From: Bacteroidota bacterium
GTDB lineage: Bacteria; Bacteroidota; Ignavibacteria; Kryptoniales; JAKASW01
DNA length: 53,181 nucleotides
Reading direction: 5' to 3'
Assembly (NCBI GenBank): GCA_021845665.1
Contig: JAJZVO010000028.1
Span: 1-53,181 of the forward strand
In this document: one piece after another, positions 29,005-37,238 of the stretch
Layout of the letters: every line of letters begins with the position of its first letter
Numbering within the stretch: the first letter of the stretch is position 1
Notes under the pieces: model-generated
The model's database searches: none
What the model was told of the DNA's origin: nothing
The model's input: only the letters and a program-made list of their open reading frames with translations
Made by a program: the position numbers and the translations under genes

Positions 29005-29033
29005 AAAATCGGAACAGGCCGCAACCGATTTTT
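29005..29033 (+). terminator. Bidirectional intrinsic terminator
   Basis: AAAATCGG (29005-29012) pairs with CCGATTTT (29025-29032) across a 12-nt loop, and a T-run follows at 29029-29033. The A-run on the other side allows use from either strand. It closes the small-peptide unit on the + strand. Confidence 0.6.
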
Positions 29034-29120
29034 CATTTAGTATGATTTTCAATATCTTAATGATGTATTCGAAGTTCTTCAGGCGTTCGGGCGTAATACC
29101 CGCAGAGAGCGGAGAGAATT

Positions 29121-29378
29121 ATGTATTTCCATCACGCGAAGATATTGATAACGGGCAGCATCATGATGATGATGGCGATGTATCTGATCATCGGCTCGAT
29201 GTGGATAATCTTCGGTATCGCGTTTGAATCGGCGGCTTCGGTAACCGTACCGTCGTATGGAGTTGTCATCACATCGGCATCTATCGTGTGGTCGGCCATT
29301 AGCCTGACGATATCTGTTTATTTTATCCATCAAGTACGTTCGATAATAAGAAAAGCCAGGCATGAGGCAAAAGCTTGA
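29121..29378 (+). CDS. Small membrane protein upstream of prfA
   Basis: The 85-residue product has two hydrophobic helices (about 8-36 and 44-70) and a basic C-terminal tail (RSIIRKARHEAKA). I do not recognise the family. It overlaps prfA by 17 bp in a different frame, so the two are translated together, which argues that it is real. The methionine-rich first helix (SIMMMMAMYLIIGSMW) is unusual. Confidence 0.6.
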   Translation: MYFHHAKILITGSIMMMMAMYLIIGSMWIIFGIAFESAASVTVPSYGVVITSASIVWSAISLTISVYFIHQVRSIIRKARHEAKA

Positions 29379-30432
29379 GAAAATAAGAGCAAGGTACGAG
29401 GAACTGACGAACCTTCTCTCCGATCCGTCAATCATTTCCAACCAGGAAAAGTACAGGGAACTCAGCAAGGAACACAGCGAATTGAGCGTCATCGTTAGGA
29501 ATTATGACGAGCTTCTGGCGCTCGAGAGAAATCTTGCCGAAACGCGGGAGATCGCCGATGCGACGGATGACCAGGAGCTTCGACTGCTCGCGAAACAGGA
29601 AGCGGTTGAACTTCAGGGAAAAATTGACAGGAAGGAAGAAGAAGTAAAGACGCTTCTTATTCCCAAGGATCCCGCGGACGGCAAGGACGTCATTCTTGAA
29701 ATCAGGTCGGGCACCGGCGGCGAAGAGGCGGCCCTATTCGCAGCTGACCTCTACCGCATGTACATGAGATTCGCGGACAGGCGCGGGTGGCAAGTCGAGA
29801 TGCTCGATTTCAACGAGACTGGAATCGGGGGATTCAAGGAAATTGTGCTCGGCATAGCGGGCAAGAACGTATACAGCAATCTCAAGTATGAGAGCGGTGT
29901 TCACCGGGTTCAGAGAGTGCCGGTTACCGAGTCGGGCGGAAGGATCCATACTTCGGCGGCGAGCGTCGTGGTACTCCCGGAGGTCGAAGACGTAGAAGTC
30001 CAGATCAATCCCGACGACCTGAGGATCGACGTCTACCGGGCGGGCGGGCACGGCGGTCAGAACGTAAATAAAGTAGAGACTGCGATAAGGATTACTCATA
30101 ACCCGACCGGTATCGTGGTACAATGTCAAGATGAGCGAAGCCAGTTCAAGAACAAACAGAAGGCGATGAAGATCCTCCGCGCCCGGCTTTACGACGTCAT
30201 GATGCAAGAGAGGGACTCTGAGATCGCGGCAAAGAGGAAAACGATGGTCGGGAGCGGCGACCGGAGCGATAAGATCCGCACGTACAATTTCCCGCAGAAC
30301 AGGGTCACCGACCACAGGATCAACTTTACGATATACGATCTCCATGCTGTCCTTGACGGAGGGCTCGATGAGTTGCTCGAACAGCTGAAACTGGCGGAGC
30401 GTGGAGCGCAACTGGAGGCGCCACAGAAGTGA
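29362..30432 (+). CDS. prfA: Peptide chain release factor 1
   Basis: This 356-residue factor ends translation at UAA and UAG. The catalytic GGQ lies in YRAGGHGGQNVNKVETA, and the decoding tripeptide is PVT in QRVPVTESGGRIHTSA, the RF1 type. The length is typical. The ATG at 29362 lies inside the end of the small membrane protein. The stop codon overlaps the GTG start of the DUF423 remnant (GTGA). Confidence 0.96.
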   Translation: MRQKLEKIRARYEELTNLLSDPSIISNQEKYRELSKEHSELSVIVRNYDELLALERNLAETREIADATDDQELRLLAKQEAVELQGKIDRKEEEVKTLLIPKDPADGKDVILEIRSGTGGEEAALFAADLYRMYMRFADRRGWQVEMLDFNETGIGGFKEIVLGIAGKNVYSNLKYESGVHRVQRVPVTESGGRIHTSAASVVVLPEVEDVEVQINPDDLRIDVYRAGGHGGQNVNKVETAIRITHNPTGIVVQCQDERSQFKNKQKAMKILRARLYDVMMQERDSEIAAKRKTMVGSGDRSDKIRTYNFPQNRVTDHRINFTIYDLHAVLDGGLDELLEQLKLAERGAQLEAPQK

Positions 30433-30617
30433 CCCAATCTTCGGGCAGGGTGAAGCTTTTCGGGGCTGCAGGGGCGGTGGGGTTATTCCTCGGCGTGGCG
30501 TTCGGGGCGTTTGCTGCTCACGGCCTTCGCGGGCGTGTGTCTCAGGATATGCTCGACGTGTTCGAGACGGGTGTGAGGTATCAAATGTATCACTCCCTGG
30601 CTATTGAAAGGCGATAG
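30429..30617 (+). pseudogene. Truncated DUF423 (YgdD-like) membrane protein
   Basis: From GTG 30429 the frame reads 62 residues, of which about 57 match the start of DUF423 proteins: FGAFAAHGLRGRVSQDMLDV, then ETGVRYQMYHSLAI. The family is about 120 residues with four helices; here homology stops at about 30603 and the frame ends at 30617. It overlaps prfA by 4 bp as an intact operon gene would. The 3' half has been lost at the junction with the DUF3078 gene. Confidence 0.75.
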
Positions 30618-31446
30618 CCTGAAAATAAACTATCCGAAATCATCGGCCAAGAACGCCAAACTGAAGAATGATTCTTCCCGGGTGTGGATACCGACAATGG
30701 TAACCGGTCTCAACATAAGCCAGATCGCGTTCAGCAACTGGACTCAGCGGGGATCTAATGCATTTACGTGGACGGTCACCGGCAAGGTCGGGCTCGATTA
30801 TAAATCTGATGGCTGGTTGCTCCGTAACCGCGCGAAGGCCGCATACGGGAGGACCAAGCTCGGAGGGCAAGGATATATAACGAACGATAACGAACTCTTT
30901 TTAGAAAACGTGCTGTCGTACAGCGCCGGATGGGCGACCGATCCATTTTTCAGCAATACAGTGATCACGACATTGACAAAAGGATACAACTATAATTCCG
31001 GCACTCCTATTCTGATTGCCGACTTCTTCGATCCAGGTTATGTCATACAGAGCTTGGGGTTTAGCTACGGAAAGTTGAAATTCGTCGCGACTCGTCTCTG
31101 GCTTGCGCCGCAGGAGGTCTTCGCGAATAAGCACCGGGAGTATACGGACAATCCGAAAACCCCTGACAAGGTCGAGGCGTTCAAGCTTGAGACGGGGTTC
31201 GAATCGGTAAGTCAGACGAAAGTCCATGTTGCCGACAATATCCTGTTGACATCGGGTGTGAGACTTTTCACAAGATTTGAAAACCTTACGGTCTGGGATG
31301 TCAGATGGGACAATGTCATCGCGGCGAAGGTCAATTCTTTCATAAATGTGAATTTCAATTATCAGCTGGTGTATCAAAAAGACCAGTCGAGGACAACCCA
31401 AATGAAAGAGGGGCTGCAGCTTGGAGTAGTTTACACGGTATTGTAA
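30604..31446 (+). CDS. DUF3078 family protein, 5'-truncated
   Basis: The 280-residue reading frame matches DUF3078 outer-membrane-type proteins of Bacteroidota: GLNISQIAFSNWTQRGSNAF, then repeated beta strands and the closing KEGLQLGVVYTVL-like strand. Intact members begin with a signal peptide; here the frame begins directly with GDSLKINYP behind the broken DUF423 gene, and only a TTG is available. It therefore appears to have lost its start and secretion signal. The product may not be made. Confidence 0.7.
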   Translation: MKGDSLKINYPKSSAKNAKLKNDSSRVWIPTMVTGLNISQIAFSNWTQRGSNAFTWTVTGKVGLDYKSDGWLLRNRAKAAYGRTKLGGQGYITNDNELFLENVLSYSAGWATDPFFSNTVITTLTKGYNYNSGTPILIADFFDPGYVIQSLGFSYGKLKFVATRLWLAPQEVFANKHREYTDNPKTPDKVEAFKLETGFESVSQTKVHVADNILLTSGVRLFTRFENLTVWDVRWDNVIAAKVNSFINVNFNYQLVYQKDQSRTTQMKEGLQLGVVYTVL

Positions 31447-31480
31447 TGAGGAAGATGGACCGCGGCGTAGAAAAAAGTTT

Positions 31481-31511
31481 TTGATTTTTTGCCGTACGGC
31501 GGATATATTTC
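31481..31511 (+). promoter_or_regulatory. Candidate promoter of tRNA-Asn
   Basis: TTTG (31480-31483) and TATATTTC (31504-31511) are separated by 20 nt, matching the Bacteroidota -33/-7 pattern with one mismatch. The RNA start would be about 15 nt before the mature tRNA. Confidence 0.5.
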
Positions 31512-31531
31512 AAGGCAATTCGAGTTTAGAT

Positions 31532-31604
31532 TCCTCGGTAGCTCAATTGGCAGAGCAATCGGCTGTTAACCGATGGGTTGCAGGTTCGAGTCCTGCCCGA
31601 GGAG
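31532..31604 (+). tRNA. tRNA-Asn (anticodon GUU)
   Basis: The 73-nt sequence folds into a cloverleaf: acceptor TCCTCGG/CCGAGGA, D stem GCTC/GAGC, anticodon stem ATCGG/CCGAT with loop CTGTTAA, T stem GCAGG/CCTGC with loop TTCGAGT, discriminator G. CCA is not encoded. It lies between the DUF3078 frame and the exopolysaccharide locus. Confidence 0.95.
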
Positions 31605-31818
31605 CACGTCGGCCAGAGGTGGAATCAGGCCTCTTGTGATGACCGTCTTGTAAACACTTCCTACTTCTCCTAACATTGCAACTTCTTCATCCTACTGTAC
31701 CCATCACCTCTTGTGCCGCTATATTACCACTTTTCGGCCGCGTCTCTAGAATGTATGGTGCAAACTTTGAAAATTATTGATATTATCTTTACCATGGAAT
31801 CAAGGAGAGAAAAAGAGA

Positions 31819-32412
31819 TTGAGTAGTTCGATTATAGGAAATAAATCCGGCCTGACGGTGAAAAGACGATCCTGGCATGTGATCTACGTGAAGGCGAGGC
31901 ATGAGAAGGCGGTACAGGTCGACCTGACTGTCAGAAAGATTGAATCATATCTTCCCCTCACAAAAGAGGTGCACCAGTGGAGCGACAGGAAGAAATGGGT
32001 TGAAGTCCCGCTGTTCTCTTCCTATGTCTTCGTCAACGTATACCCGGAAGAGTTCAACAGGGTCTACCTGACCCCCGGGTTTGTCAAGTTCGTATCGACA
32101 AACGGTAAGCCGAGCGTAATCCCGGACCGGCAGATCGAGGACATACGCAGAGTAGTCGATTATTTCGCGACCGACATCGAGGTGCTGGAAGGTTCCTATG
32201 CCGGCGCCGAAGCCGAAGTGATCGCGGGGCCCCTCACAGGGTTGCGCGGCGAGGTGGTCGACCTGGTCAACGGGAAGAGCTGCGTGAGAGGGGTCGACGG
32301 TCTCGACAAGCTGTTGAACGTCAAGGTGCCGGTGAGCGCCGTCAGATTGACCGGCGAACATGCAGGAGTTCTTACGATACATACCCACACAGGCGACACA
32401 GGGACCAAATGA
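31819..32412 (+). CDS. UpxY/NusG-like antitermination factor
   Basis: This 197-residue specialised NusG paralogue has an N-terminal NGN domain (about 18-110, starting RSWHVIYVKARHEKAV) and a KOW domain (about 140-185, LTGLRGEVVDLVNGK). Proteins of this type (UpxY) precede and switch on capsule or exopolysaccharide operons in Bacteroidota by keeping RNA polymerase elongating. The start is placed at TTG 31819 because AAGGAG lies 11 nt upstream; the frame is open back to a TTG at 31777. It heads the polysaccharide locus here, in agreement with that role. Confidence 0.85.
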   Translation: MSSSIIGNKSGLTVKRRSWHVIYVKARHEKAVQVDLTVRKIESYLPLTKEVHQWSDRKKWVEVPLFSSYVFVNVYPEEFNRVYLTPGFVKFVSTNGKPSVIPDRQIEDIRRVVDYFATDIEVLEGSYAGAEAEVIAGPLTGLRGEVVDLVNGKSCVRGVDGLDKLLNVKVPVSAVRLTGEHAGVLTIHTHTGDTGTK

Positions 32413-32486
32413 CGCAGGCAAATGCGACCCGTGTCAGGGCTGACGCACGCAGTGGCTGAAGGAACTTTGACAAGGTTTGCCGGGCC

Positions 32487-33806
32487 GTGTTAGCACACGG
32501 CTGGGGGCGGTATCCTTCGATCGACGCGAAGAGCTTCACGTTCAATAGTGAAGTAGAACTTCGGGCCAGGCTTGAAACCATCTCTTCCGGCAGCGCAATT
32601 GCTCGCGGGCTCGGGAGGTCGTATGGCGACAGTTCGCTCTCGGAAAATCTTCTTTCCACCGGCAGGTTCAACCGATTCATTTCATTCGACGGCGCGACCG
32701 GAGAGCTCGTTTGCGAATCCGGCGTCAGCTTATCGGAGATTCTCGACGTCTTCGTACCGCGCGGATGGTTCCTGCCCGTCACACCGGGGACGCGGTTCGT
32801 CACTGTCGGCGGAGCGATCGCAAGCGACGTGCACGGAAAGAACCACCACAACGCCGGAAGTCTCAGCAACCATGTATCGTGGATGGACATCCTTCTTGCA
32901 GACGGGGATGTCGCCAGGTGCTCGAAGTCTGAAAGGGGAGAACTCTTTCTCGCGACGTGCGCGGGATACGGACTCACCGGCGTCATCCTCCGGGCGTCGG
33001 TGCGGCTGCAGAGGGTCGAGACGGCATACATAAGAGAGAGGACCATCAGGACGAAGAACCTCGATGAAGTGCTCGACGCTTTCGACGAACAGGCAGGTTG
33101 GACTTACTCGGTCGGTTGGATAGACTGTCTCGCGCGCGGTAAGAATCTCGGAAGAAGCGTTCTGATGCTCGGTGAGCACGCAACGAGAGCCGACATAAAA
33201 GAATCGATGGAGGCGCTCAGGCCGGGGCCGGTAAGAGAGCTCGCGGTCCCCTTCGAGTTCCCCGGCTTCTTCCTCAACACGTTCACAGTCCGCGCATTCA
33301 ACGTCGCATACTACGGCAAAGCGTCTTCAAGGGAGAGGATCATAAGATACGAGCCGTTCTTCTACCCTCTCGACGGCGTGCATAACTGGAGCCGCATCTA
33401 CGGGAAGCGCGGGTTCGTGCAGTACCAGCTTGTGCTGCCGAAAGAGTCGGGAAAGGAAGGATTGAAAAAGATACTCCGGGTAACGGCATCGAAGGGGCTC
33501 GGCTCTTTCCTCGCCGTGCTGAAGCTTTTTGGGAAGGAGGACGGGCCTTATCTTTCTTTTGCCAAAGAGGGATACACGCTGGCGCTCGATTTTCCAATCA
33601 CGTCGTCGATATTCGTGGAACTCGATGAGCTCGACTCCATCGTAAAAGGCTACGGCGGCCGGTTATATCCCACGAAGGATTCGAGGATGAAAAAGGAGAT
33701 GTTCCTCGCGGGATATCCGAGGAGAGATAAGTTCATGGAAATTCGTTCGACCGTCGATCCGCATCGCCGGTTTGAATCACTGCAGAGCAGGAGGCTTGGT
33801 ATTTGA
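32487..33806 (+). CDS. DprE1-like FAD-dependent oxidase
   Basis: The 439-residue protein has an FAD-binding PCMH domain (about 20-180) and a C-terminal ALO-type domain. The flavin block PGTRFVTVGGAIASDVHGKNHH (shortened here to its ends PGTR and GKNHH, about residues 98-119) is characteristic of DprE1, which oxidises the 2'-OH of decaprenylphosphoryl ribose. The DprE2-like reductase follows with a 4-bp overlap, so the pair probably epimerises a lipid-linked sugar for polysaccharide synthesis. The true substrate in this organism is unknown. Start GTG 32487; family members begin a few residues before GWGRYP. Confidence 0.82.
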   Translation: MLAHGWGRYPSIDAKSFTFNSEVELRARLETISSGSAIARGLGRSYGDSSLSENLLSTGRFNRFISFDGATGELVCESGVSLSEILDVFVPRGWFLPVTPGTRFVTVGGAIASDVHGKNHHNAGSLSNHVSWMDILLADGDVARCSKSERGELFLATCAGYGLTGVILRASVRLQRVETAYIRERTIRTKNLDEVLDAFDEQAGWTYSVGWIDCLARGKNLGRSVLMLGEHATRADIKESMEALRPGPVRELAVPFEFPGFFLNTFTVRAFNVAYYGKASSRERIIRYEPFFYPLDGVHNWSRIYGKRGFVQYQLVLPKESGKEGLKKILRVTASKGLGSFLAVLKLFGKEDGPYLSFAKEGYTLALDFPITSSIFVELDELDSIVKGYGGRLYPTKDSRMKKEMFLAGYPRRDKFMEIRSTVDPHRRFESLQSRRLGI

Positions 33807-34537
33807 GTAAATCGGTACTGATACTAGGTGCTTCGAGCGACATAGCGCGGGCGATAGCGCAGAAATTCGGCTCGGAGGGTTGGAGTCTTCTTCTTGCGGG
33901 GCGCGATGTGGAAATTCTCTCGCGCGACGCAGCGGATCTCAGGCTCCGTCACAATGTGGATGTTGCGGCGTTTGTGTTCGACGCAATCGATTTCGAGTCA
34001 CATAAAAAGCTTTGGGACTCATTGCCGGGGAGGCCTGAGGGTGTTGTATGTGTCTTCGGGTACCTGGGCAACCAGGAAGTAAGCGAGCGGAATTGGTATG
34101 AGGCGAGGAAGACGATCGACACGAACTTCACGGGTGCGGTGTCGATACTGAACATCGCGGCCAACAGTTTTGAGGAGAGGAAGGGCGGTTTCATCATCGG
34201 GATAAGCTCGGTTGCAGGCGACCGCGGCCGTACGAGTAATTACATTTACGGCTCGGCGAAGGCCGGGTTCACTGCGTATTTGTCGGGCCTGCGGGCGAGG
34301 CTGTGGAAGAGCGGGGTGAAGGTGACGACGGTCAAGCCGGGCTTCGTGGCGACTCGAATGACCGAAGGGATGAACACGCCCGCATTGCTAACGGCGACGC
34401 CGCAGCAGGTGGCGGACGACGTCATGCGCGCATATAAGCGCGGCCGGCCGGTCGTCTACACAGGATGGTTTTGGAAATACATCATGCTCGTGATCATTCA
34501 CATCCCGGAGAGGGTGTTCCGGAAGTTGAAGCTTTAG
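33803..34537 (+). CDS. DprE2-like short-chain dehydrogenase
   Basis: This 244-residue SDR has the nucleotide motif GASSDIA (9-15) and catalytic S136, Y149 and K153 (YGSAK). The C-terminus is a hydrophobic amphipathic tail (WFWKYIMLVIIHIPERVF) that would touch the membrane, fitting a lipid-linked substrate. It starts at TTG 33803 within the oxidase stop. It likely reduces the keto-sugar made by the DprE1-like partner. A degraded copy of its 3' end occurs at 44057-44137. Confidence 0.85.
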   Translation: MSKSVLILGASSDIARAIAQKFGSEGWSLLLAGRDVEILSRDAADLRLRHNVDVAAFVFDAIDFESHKKLWDSLPGRPEGVVCVFGYLGNQEVSERNWYEARKTIDTNFTGAVSILNIAANSFEERKGGFIIGISSVAGDRGRTSNYIYGSAKAGFTAYLSGLRARLWKSGVKVTTVKPGFVATRMTEGMNTPALLTATPQQVADDVMRAYKRGRPVVYTGWFWKYIMLVIIHIPERVFRKLKL

Positions 34538-35150
34538 GTACCCAGCGGGGTTGGCCGGGCGCAATTTCGTACTCCATCGTCGATGGCACCTTTAAATGAC
34601 CGCAAGCCTCAATACGTGAGTCGCAATTTTGCTGGCCGGGATCACTGGGGCCTGGTGGGCGAGGCGGTTGCGGATTCAAAGCCATCCGTCACTCTCAGAG
34701 CGATCACGATTTAAACGCGTTCGAATGGGAAGAGGTGAAGAGTGGCGACAGAGCAGAGGAGCCGGGCAAGCCCGGCAGGAGTTAGCCATTCGCTGAATCG
34801 GACGGCTAACAACCGCGGAAAACCCATTCGGGTTTCGTGCATTTGGTGGGCGTCGATTTCAATCGATGCGACATCCGGGAGAGCCTGTAGTTCAGGATGA
34901 CAACGATCGGGGGTGCGATGTAGCTATGCAAAAAGAACAAGCGTTGCCCTGAGCGGGCCCGGTCATCATATTTCACAGAGAGACACAGAGATGGATACCA
35001 GTACCAGTGGCTATCTTTTCTCTGTGGCTCTCTCTTTTCTTTCTCTGGGAACTCTGTGTAACAATCCTGAGCCTATTGGACCAGTTTTGTTCATCCTTCA
35101 GCTCGGGATCGCAGGTTGACTGCGCCTGGTGGGGCGAGGCGGCGGATGAG
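34538..35150. other. Intergenic with hairpin repeats
   Basis: 613 bp between convergent genes. It contains a GCCGGGC/GCCCGGC hairpin (34761-34776), the double-hairpin repeat (34820-34870), and a low-complexity CTCTGTG/CACAGAG stretch at about 34974-35070 that is similar to 36450-36500. No coding pattern is visible. Confidence 0.6.
34820..34870. repeat. Double-hairpin repeat, variant copy
   Basis: Hairpin A is AAACCC-ATTC-GGGTTT (34820-34835); hairpin B is GCGTCGATT/AATCGATGC (34850-34869, one G.T pair). The same two hairpins in the same order occur at 36224-36278 with different but still paired bases, which suggests selection for the fold. Confidence 0.7.
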
Positions 35151-36017
35151 CTACTTGTGGTTGCTTCTGACTTCGCAGATGAGGTCGAAGAACTCAGCTG
35201 CGCCGCCCTCGTCGTTGGTGGCTTCAGTGACAAGGTCTGCCTGCTGCTTCAACTCCCATACGGCGTTCTTCATCGCGACGCCGATCCCGGCGCGCTTAAA
35301 CGCCTCTATATCGTTCCTGAAATCGCCAAGCACCGCCACCTGTGACCTGCTGACACGGAAATATTTCTCGAGATGAGCGAGGCCGGTAGCTTTGGAATAG
35401 CTCTTGTTCCTGATTTCAAGATACCACCTGTCGCCGTTGCGGGAATTGGCGTAAACTTTCGAGTCGGCGGCGGAAAAGAGCCCAACCGACCTGCGTGCGA
35501 TGGCTTTCACGGCCTCTTTGGTGGCCGCGCTGACGATAACCTGTATCGTCCTGTCCGCGAACGGAAGCAGGTCTTCGACGGTGACGGCGTCGAGCTCGAG
35601 GCTGTCGATGTAGCCGGGGAGGGTGTTGTAGGACTCGAGCCGTACCATCTTGTCGTCGGTGAAGAGTGCCACGCTGCCGAACCTCTTTTCGGATTCCGCG
35701 ATCACTGACCTGACGACATTCGGCTTGATATAGCTTGCGAAGATGTTTTGGCCGCCGTGCGGAAGTCTGACGAGACCGCCGTCGAGCGAAATAATAGGCG
35801 CGCTCAGCCCCAGTTCGTCGGCGATTCTCTCGGCGGATGAATGCGCACGTGCGGTCATTATGGCAAACTGAACGCCGAGCGCTTTAAGTTTCTTCACGCT
35901 CTTGCGGGTTCGTTCGGGTATCTCACCATTGTTATCGAGGAGTGTGCCGTCGAGGTCGGTTGCAACGAGCTGAGCTTGTTTTATCTTTTTCAATAAATGG
36001 TTGGAATGATTTTGCAT
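35151..36017 (-). CDS. Cof-type HAD hydrolase
   Basis: This 288-residue phosphatase of the HAD superfamily (Cof/YidA type) has motif I DLDGTLL with nucleophile D21 and acid D23, and motif IV GDFRNDIEAF with D232 and D236 for Mg2+. The cap domain lies between. The start is ATG 36017; the longer frame to 36113 adds a basic stretch without family similarity. It is on the opposite strand to the polysaccharide genes. The substrate, probably a sugar phosphate or a flavin-type phosphate, cannot be told. Confidence 0.9.
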   Translation of the reverse strand: MQNHSNHLLKKIKQAQLVATDLDGTLLDNNGEIPERTRKSVKKLKALGVQFAIMTARAHSSAERIADELGLSAPIISLDGGLVRLPHGGQNIFASYIKPNVVRSVIAESEKRFGSVALFTDDKMVRLESYNTLPGYIDSLELDAVTVEDLLPFADRTIQVIVSAATKEAVKAIARRSVGLFSAADSKVYANSRNGDRWYLEIRNKSYSKATGLAHLEKYFRVSRSQVAVLGDFRNDIEAFKRAGIGVAMKNAVWELKQQADLVTEATNDEGGAAEFFDLICEVRSNHK

Positions 36018-36725
36018 TTTGGTCTGGTTGCGCTCTCTAGTTGGTACGTATGTTACACGGGACTTTGGCCGCCGGGGAAATTTGCAGAATGTCCGGCAGA
36101 AGGTTCTGCCCATCTCTGGGATGAAATATTAATCAACGCACGTCATGTTTTCCAGCCCGAGGGTCTGCGACAAATTTGTGAAACTATCGCCATTCATTAG
36201 AATGAACGGCTCAAAAAGTCTCAAAACCCCATTCGGGGTTTCGGGCACCTTCACAGGCGTCCATTTTTAATGGATGCCGATGGTGCGTTATATTTTTGTC
36301 GCACACCCAGCCCGATGTTAGCGGGCTCACACAGCGACGCGAGTACAGTTCAAGAGTTCCCGGCGTGTCCCGGCTGATCTTCATATCGGAAGAAATTTCT
36401 CCGACTTCAACGGCGGCAGGCGATAATCGTCCGGTTGTCGTCTACAGCTTTTCTCTTTGTCACTCTCTTTTTTTCCTCAGTGCCCCTCCGTGTAATTGTT
36501 AAGCTCTTGCGAGTCAGGCAGCCGCTGCCTACGAAATTCACTGCGAACCACCGAGGAACTCTTAATTCAAAATTGAGAATTCCTTACTTCGTGCGTGCGC
36601 TTCGTCAGGCGGGCAAAATTCATAATTTCTCCCTCGTCTTTTCTTTTTTACGTACAGGACATATATTCTTCTGCACAGGATCTCCTGGTGATTTCAATTC
36701 ATGGAATGAAAGCGAGAGGAAACAA
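36018..36725. other. Intergenic with repeats before the export gene
   Basis: 708 bp. It contains the double-hairpin repeat (36224-36308), an AGCCCG/CGGGCT hairpin (about 36308-36326), a CTCTGTG-like stretch (about 36450-36500) and an AATTCAAAATTGAGAATT word (about 36565-36582). A promoter for the SLBB gene probably lies near its end. Confidence 0.6.
36224..36308. repeat. Double-hairpin repeat, second full copy
   Basis: Hairpin A is AAACCCC-ATTC-GGGGTTT (36224-36241) and hairpin B GGCGTCCATT/AATGGATGCC (36256-36278). Bases 36249-36308 are identical to 1-60 at the left edge of the window. Confidence 0.8.
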
Positions 36726-37238
36726 GTGTTGACAAAGCGTACCCCTGTCTTAGTCGGGATTGCACTCACGTTAATGGTTTCGGCGGCGCCGGCTCAGAGT
36801 TTGTTCGGCCAGCAGAACAACGCCATAGGTTCCAATGCCCCGTCGTATTATTACCTCGGCGGTAAGGAGGGGCTCATGATCGGAGTGAACCTTTGGGGAT
36901 TTGTGGACAAGCCGGGGAGGTACGAAGTGCCCAGTTCCACCGACCTTGTGCAACTGATTTCCTACGGCGGCGGGCCGCTCGTCGGCGCGAACCTGTCCAA
37001 GGTCAAAATCGTGCGTGAGATCCTGCAGCCGGATTCGAGTTACAAGACAGAAGTTATTCACGTGGACCTGGAACACTTCGAGAAGAAGGGGGCACAGCCT
37101 GTGCTCCTCCTTCCGGGCGACACAATCATCGTTCCTGGATCGACCTTCAGTACTCTCCAGGAAGTACTCCCTGTTCTTGGCTACCTGGGTGCGATTCTGT
37201 CCGGCCTGGGAACGATACTCCTGGTACTTCACTATTAA
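36726..37238 (+). CDS. Polysaccharide export protein with SLBB domain
   Basis: About 170 residues: a signal peptide ending near MVSAAPAQS, a single SLBB fold (about 45-140, VNLWGFVDKPGRYEVPSST then GDTIIVPGS), and a C-terminal hydrophobic helix (YLGAILSGLGTILLVLHY). Wza-type exporters have an extra export domain and two SLBB domains, so this is a reduced form. The start is GTG 36726 or TTG 36729, both after AGAGGA (36715-36720). It precedes the Wzc-like kinase as in export loci. Confidence 0.78.
   Translation: MLTKRTPVLVGIALTLMVSAAPAQSLFGQQNNAIGSNAPSYYYLGGKEGLMIGVNLWGFVDKPGRYEVPSSTDLVQLISYGGGPLVGANLSKVKIVREILQPDSSYKTEVIHVDLEHFEKKGAQPVLLLPGDTIIVPGSTFSTLQEVLPVLGYLGAILSGLGTILLVLHY

Larger units (their letters stand above)
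28715..29120. other. Intergenic with a possible small transcript
   Basis: 406 bp between the divergent hemN and the small membrane protein. It holds an 18-codon ORF (28943-28999) with a strong ribosome-binding site, followed by a bidirectional terminator hairpin (29005-29033). The remaining sequence shows no other structure that I recognise. Confidence 0.5.

Noticed and set aside
31750-31772. Sigma-54-like site before the UpxY gene (TGGTGCAAACTTTGAA)
   Set aside because: The -12 element has GA instead of the invariant GC, and TGGC is not kept.
36291-36298. Promoter -7 element TATTTTTG inside the hairpin repeat
   Set aside because: No TTG lies 19-21 nt upstream; the match is probably due to the T-run.
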